From: a virus
Length of the DNA stretch: 23,944 nt
IMG/VR virus record: IMGVR_UViG_3300046535_000201
Coordinates: 1 to 23,944 of that record
Reading direction: 5' to 3' (one strand)
The notes under the pieces were generated by a model. It saw nothing but the letters and a program-made list of their open reading frames with translations. It ran no database searches and was not told the DNA's origin. The position numbers and the translations under genes are program-made. Positions within the stretch are counted from its first letter, which is position 1; each line of letters opens with the position of its first letter. Below, piece by piece: positions 21,156 to 23,944 of this stretch.

Positions 21156-22838
21156 TTAACTCGCTGGGCCAGTTGCACTTACGTGAAGGTTCCCACTTGC
21201 ATCGATCGTGACGTATTTGTCGCCGCCGGCGAAGGCCCCGAGGAGAGGCATTACGACCTGACCGTTGGCTTTCATTCGAAGAGGTGTAGTTCCGGTCGTG
21301 GTATTTCCAAAGCCGAAGTCGCCTACATCAACCTGACCCGCACCCATCGACCAGATGTTTCCAGTCGTCGGCGTAAAGATCGCAACGCAAGTCTCGCTAG
21401 GTGACTGAGCCTGAAACTCGATCGCGTTTGCCCCGATAGCTCTAACTCGAACCTTCGAGTTGATAGCAGTACTTGTCGCTCCAATGTCGATATTTCCCGC
21501 ATCGCTGATAGTTAGCAGGATTGTGCTTTGTGCGGCGTTCTTCACCAAGAACGGGATAGTTGGGACGGTGCCAGATGCTGTGTTAATCGACACACCCTGG
21601 GGTCCGACTATGAATTTAGTAGCGTTCGCAACGCGGAACTCGATGAGTCCATAGCTGGGAGTATTAAAGAGTGTGGTCGCTGTTGCCCCATTGTCGTTCC
21701 CGAGGAACACGTAGTTGGAGAAGGTAGCTGTCTGATTTCCGACCCAGATACCACCAAACTGTCGAGCTGAATCAAGTCCTCCTATGAATATCTTTCCTAC
21801 TCCTCCACTCTCTCCGTTCTGATTTGCGTAGAGGTCACGGCCTTTGATATCCGTGAAGGCAGAGTCGTCAGCAAATCGTGCGCGGATCGATGTAGGGTCT
21901 GAGGGGGCGTAGATGATACCGGCGAAGCCACTTGTAATACCGTGGAAGAGAAGTGGACCTCCAATAACCGTCGCCTCTCCGTTCTCTGCAAGAACGAGTC
22001 GCGCAGAGGCCGGATTCCCGAATACTCGAAAGGCTGGGAACGCTCCAAGAGCGTGTGTGTCACCGCCGCCCATGCCACCATACTGGATCGACCCAGCCGC
22101 ATCCTTGAAGGTAAAGAACCCACTGTTTGAAAAGACTGTTGCGACGGCATCTGCTGGAGTATCCGTGAACCCCAGACCTAAGGTTCCTGCCTTGATTGCA
22201 CAATATGCGGAATCATTCCCAAGGCGTGCAGACCATGCTGGATACGTACCGATACCCATCGCCAGAGTGTCACGTTTGAAGGCAGGGGACGCACTTGTCG
22301 CGCCGCCGAAGGAAAAGAAGAATGGTGGCGGACTACCGGCCTTGAACCGTAGCCACTCTCCTCCTCCGACGAATATTACAAGATCTCGCGGAGGTGTATG
22401 TGTTCCAGACCCCATGAAGATGCTTGGGTCCGCGTGGTTAGGCGAGTTCACCTGAAAGACGCCGTAGTTGTAGTTGTCGGCTCCGACATCTCCACAGAGG
22501 AAGTCGAGCCGCAGACCGTCTGCAGCTCCAGTCGCAGTGTTCTCAAACCGGATAACCGATGCTGCCGAGAATGGGGAATCGTGCACCGTTGTCGTAAGAG
22601 GTGAAGCGCCCAGTCCTGGTGACGGTGTAACTCCAGGTTGAGTCAAGTGAAGTACATTCGACCAACTCGCACCGTTCGGGTTAGCGGCATCTCGTGTTAA
22701 TATTGCTCCTGAAGGATCAGTAGTGCCAAGAATTGCGTCTAATAAAGTAACTATACGATTCCAATTAGAAGGACGAAATTGGCTAGTATCAGTACCATCT
22801 GAATATGGACTAGTAAATAAGGGAGGAGTTAAACTCAT
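21156..22838 (-). CDS. tail fibre / receptor-binding-like protein, mosaic, 560 aa
   Basis: The first ~52 residues (FRPSNWNRIVTLLDAILGTT, ending GAILTRD) look like a conserved fibre anchor. The rest is Gly/Ala/Thr/Asn-rich beta-structure with many short repeats ending in F-x-G or G-x-x-x-F patterns, e.g. DGLRLDFLCGDVGADNYNYG, GGGEWLRFKAG, and late motifs AIEFQAQSPSETCVAIF and TTPLRMKANGQVVMP followed by DKYVTIDASGNLHVS. This layout is typical of phage side-fibre or tail-spike proteins. From about 22690 to the stop, GC content is 53-60% on sampled lines against about 33% for the N-terminal part, so the body was probably acquired. The start overlaps the upstream Kelch-like gene as TAATG. Confidence 0.65.
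   Translation of the reverse strand: MSLTPPLFTSPYSDGTDTSQFRPSNWNRIVTLLDAILGTTDPSGAILTRDAANPNGASWSNVLHLTQPGVTPSPGLGASPLTTTVHDSPFSAASVIRFENTATGAADGLRLDFLCGDVGADNYNYGVFQVNSPNHADPSIFMGSGTHTPPRDLVIFVGGGEWLRFKAGSPPPFFFSFGGATSASPAFKRDTLAMGIGTYPAWSARLGNDSAYCAIKAGTLGLGFTDTPADAVATVFSNSGFFTFKDAAGSIQYGGMGGGDTHALGAFPAFRVFGNPASARLVLAENGEATVIGGPLLFHGITSGFAGIIYAPSDPTSIRARFADDSAFTDIKGRDLYANQNGESGGVGKIFIGGLDSARQFGGIWVGNQTATFSNYVFLGNDNGATATTLFNTPSYGLIEFRVANATKFIVGPQGVSINTASGTVPTIPFLVKNAAQSTILLTISDAGNIDIGATSTAINSKVRVRAIGANAIEFQAQSPSETCVAIFTPTTGNIWSMGAGQVDVGDFGFGNTTTGTTPLRMKANGQVVMPLLGAFAGGDKYVTIDASGNLHVSATGPAS
21160..22690. other. GC-rich segment inside the fibre gene, probable horizontal insert
   Basis: Hand counts on 60-base lines give 53% GC at 21241, 60% at 22561 and only 33% at 22741. 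The transition lies near 22690, inside the gene, and ends near the gene's stop codon. The window's dispersed CGAGGG word does not occur here. This suggests replacement of the receptor-binding part by recombination. Confidence 0.65.
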
Positions 22839-23944
22839 TATATATCATCCTCTTGAACCCAATCCGTTTGAAACCAACCATCTTGAATCCAAGATATTCT
22901 CGTATCTAAGGATACAGAATATAACTGATTATCGAGAGCTAGACTACGTTCAAAAGACCCTGAAAGATCTAACATACCTAGATTAATTGCATATACCGTA
23001 TCTACAATATTAGAGTCATCATAACCTCCAATTAAGAAGGTTATGCCATTTCGTACCATAGCTATACCAAAAGCTATTCCATCAGGTAGTGAATCCGAAC
23101 CAAACTCTTGCCAATTAATACCGTCTCCAGAACGATATACCTTTTTTGAGACTGGGCTAAATAGAGGTTGACCACCTATAATCCAAAGATACCCATCAAG
23201 AGTCATAACACCAGGACCATCTAAAGGTACAGGTAAAGAGTTTGTCCCCGCTTCTACCCACATAATACCATCACTACTTTTATAAACTGTTTGATAGTAT
23301 ACCGCAAATGTTATATCATTACCGCCAATAAGCCACATTTGGTCCTTATACGTTATAGCGCGACCAAATGTAATAGCTTGTGGGAGAGCGTCAATTCCTG
23401 CTTCTACCCATACTAAACCATTATCTGACCAAAATACTTTTTTAGTAGTATTAATATCAAAGGGTGGAATTCTAGAACGTATTAGACCCCCAATTAACCA
23501 CATCTTATTATCAAATACCGTATAACCCATTTCCGCAATATTAACTGGAAGATTTCCCTCTAAAGTCCAAACTAACCCATCTTCAGAAGAATAAACTTCA
23601 GATCGTGTATCATCAGGCGGAAATGCTTGCTGTTGACCGCCAGCAATCCACATTTTATCGTTAAATGAAAATACAGCAGCATCAAATAAAGGAAGTGGTA
23701 AAGTATCAATTCCTACAGGAACCCATGTAATACCATCAGTAGAACGATAAATTTGTTTCGTTCCCCCACCAATTGTCCAGAAAGCTCCTCTAAAATCTAT
23801 AACACCATGATCAACTAGCGCAGAAGGAAGTGTTCCAGAAAGATACCAAGCATTTGGGGAAACTGGAGTAGCAACTCCCATCTCAACTGTTCTAGGGGCT
23901 TCTTCAATAGCCTGTGAAGTTTTTATGATATTTCTTGAAAATGT
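22838..23944 (-). CDS. Kelch-like beta-propeller protein, N-terminus beyond the window
   Basis: There are six repeats of about 50 residues built from a Kelch-type core (MWIAGGQQQ, MWLIGGL, MWLIGGND, LWIIGGQP, FLIGGYDD) and an Asp-box-like turn (YRSTDGITW, YSSEDGLVW, YKSSDGIMW, YRSGDGINW). Such repeats predict a six-bladed propeller. The C-terminal ~45 residues (SGSFERSLALDNQLYSV and ISWIQDGWFQTDWVQED) are non-repeat. The first ATG is at 23881, but the frame is open 21 more codons to the window edge and has no ribosome binding site there, so the gene probably begins to the right. The protein is likely a tail or surface adhesin; no enzymatic motif is visible. Confidence 0.7.
   Translation of the reverse strand, partial: TFSRNIIKTSQAIEEAPRTVEMGVATPVSPNAWYLSGTLPSALVDHGVIDFRGAFWTIGGGTKQIYRSTDGITWVPVGIDTLPLPLFDAAVFSFNDKMWIAGGQQQAFPPDDTRSEVYSSEDGLVWTLEGNLPVNIAEMGYTVFDNKMWLIGGLIRSRIPPFDINTTKKVFWSDNGLVWVEAGIDALPQAITFGRAITYKDQMWLIGGNDITFAVYYQTVYKSSDGIMWVEAGTNSLPVPLDGPGVMTLDGYLWIIGGQPLFSPVSKKVYRSGDGINWQEFGSDSLPDGIAFGIAMVRNGITFLIGGYDDSNIVDTVYAINLGMLDLSGSFERSLALDNQLYSVSLDTRISWIQDGWFQTDWVQEDDI

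Noticed and set aside
21913-22455. 180-residue open frame on the plus strand opposite the fibre gene
   Set aside because: It lies in the GC-rich segment, where stop codons are rare on both strands, has no ribosome binding site and low-complexity content; the minus-strand fibre frame is complete and coupled to neighbours.
1-23944. tRNA genes, CRISPR arrays, insertion sequences, attachment sites
   Set aside because: No cloverleaf with a GTTCRA-type arm, no regularly spaced direct repeats, and no transposase or integrase motif was seen in either strand by eye.

Overview
The window is about 24 kb of a tailed double-stranded DNA phage or prophage (Caudoviricetes). Every supported gene is on the minus strand, so biological reading order runs from the right edge (23944) to the left edge (1). 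It carries an almost complete virion module: large terminase, portal, capsid maturation protease with scaffold, decoration protein, HK97-type major capsid protein, head-tail connectors, tail tube, tail assembly chaperone, tape measure, tail hub, tail-tip proteins and an endolysin. There is a tail tube and a tape measure but no sheath or contractile baseplate genes, so a long non-contractile tail (siphovirus morphology) is inferred. The host cannot be named. The DNA is mostly AT-rich (about 30-35% GC on sampled lines), starts often have Shine-Dalgarno sequences, and one gene carries a bacterial Sec-type signal peptide, so the host is a bacterium. No integrase, repressor, replication gene, tRNA, CRISPR or insertion sequence was seen.

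Layout in reading order: (a) 23944-20379, tail-fibre or receptor-binding genes: a Kelch-like propeller cut by the window edge, a 560-aa fibre-like protein whose GC-rich body differs sharply from its AT-rich N-terminus, a BppU-like small protein and small unknown genes. (b) 20376-17314, large terminase, then the portal, which is broken into two overlapping frames. (c) 17314-15752, a GT-A glycosyltransferase-like gene followed by four small genes, two of which are helix-turn-helix proteins. (d) 15672-12358, XkdF-like protease, a 422-aa protein with a protease tail segment and a scaffold, decoration protein, major capsid protein and a 46-aa gene. (e) 12306-9863, two small genes (one with a signal peptide) and four connector or tail-completion genes. 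(f) 9866-5397, a CgeB-like glycosyltransferase, tail tube, an unknown protein, the tail chaperone with a clear -1 frameshift site, and the tape measure. (g) 5396-1, an Asp-box propeller, a Gp80-like protein, an unknown virion-like protein, the large tail hub, an M15 peptidase endolysin and the start of a membrane protein.

Most neighbouring genes touch: at least 14 junctions are ATGA or TAATG overlaps, which points to one long translationally coupled transcript. The longest gap is 79 bases (15673-15751), and no convincing promoter or terminator was found.

The observations most worth a second look are a programmed -1 frameshift joining the tail chaperone G and GT reading frames; the dispersed word CGAGGG(G), about 25 copies by eye where 3-4 are expected, often in closely spaced inverted pairs; the split portal gene; a possible nested scaffold start; the sharp composition break inside the fibre gene; two glycosyltransferase genes embedded in the virion module; and a signal-peptide protein in the head-completion cluster.
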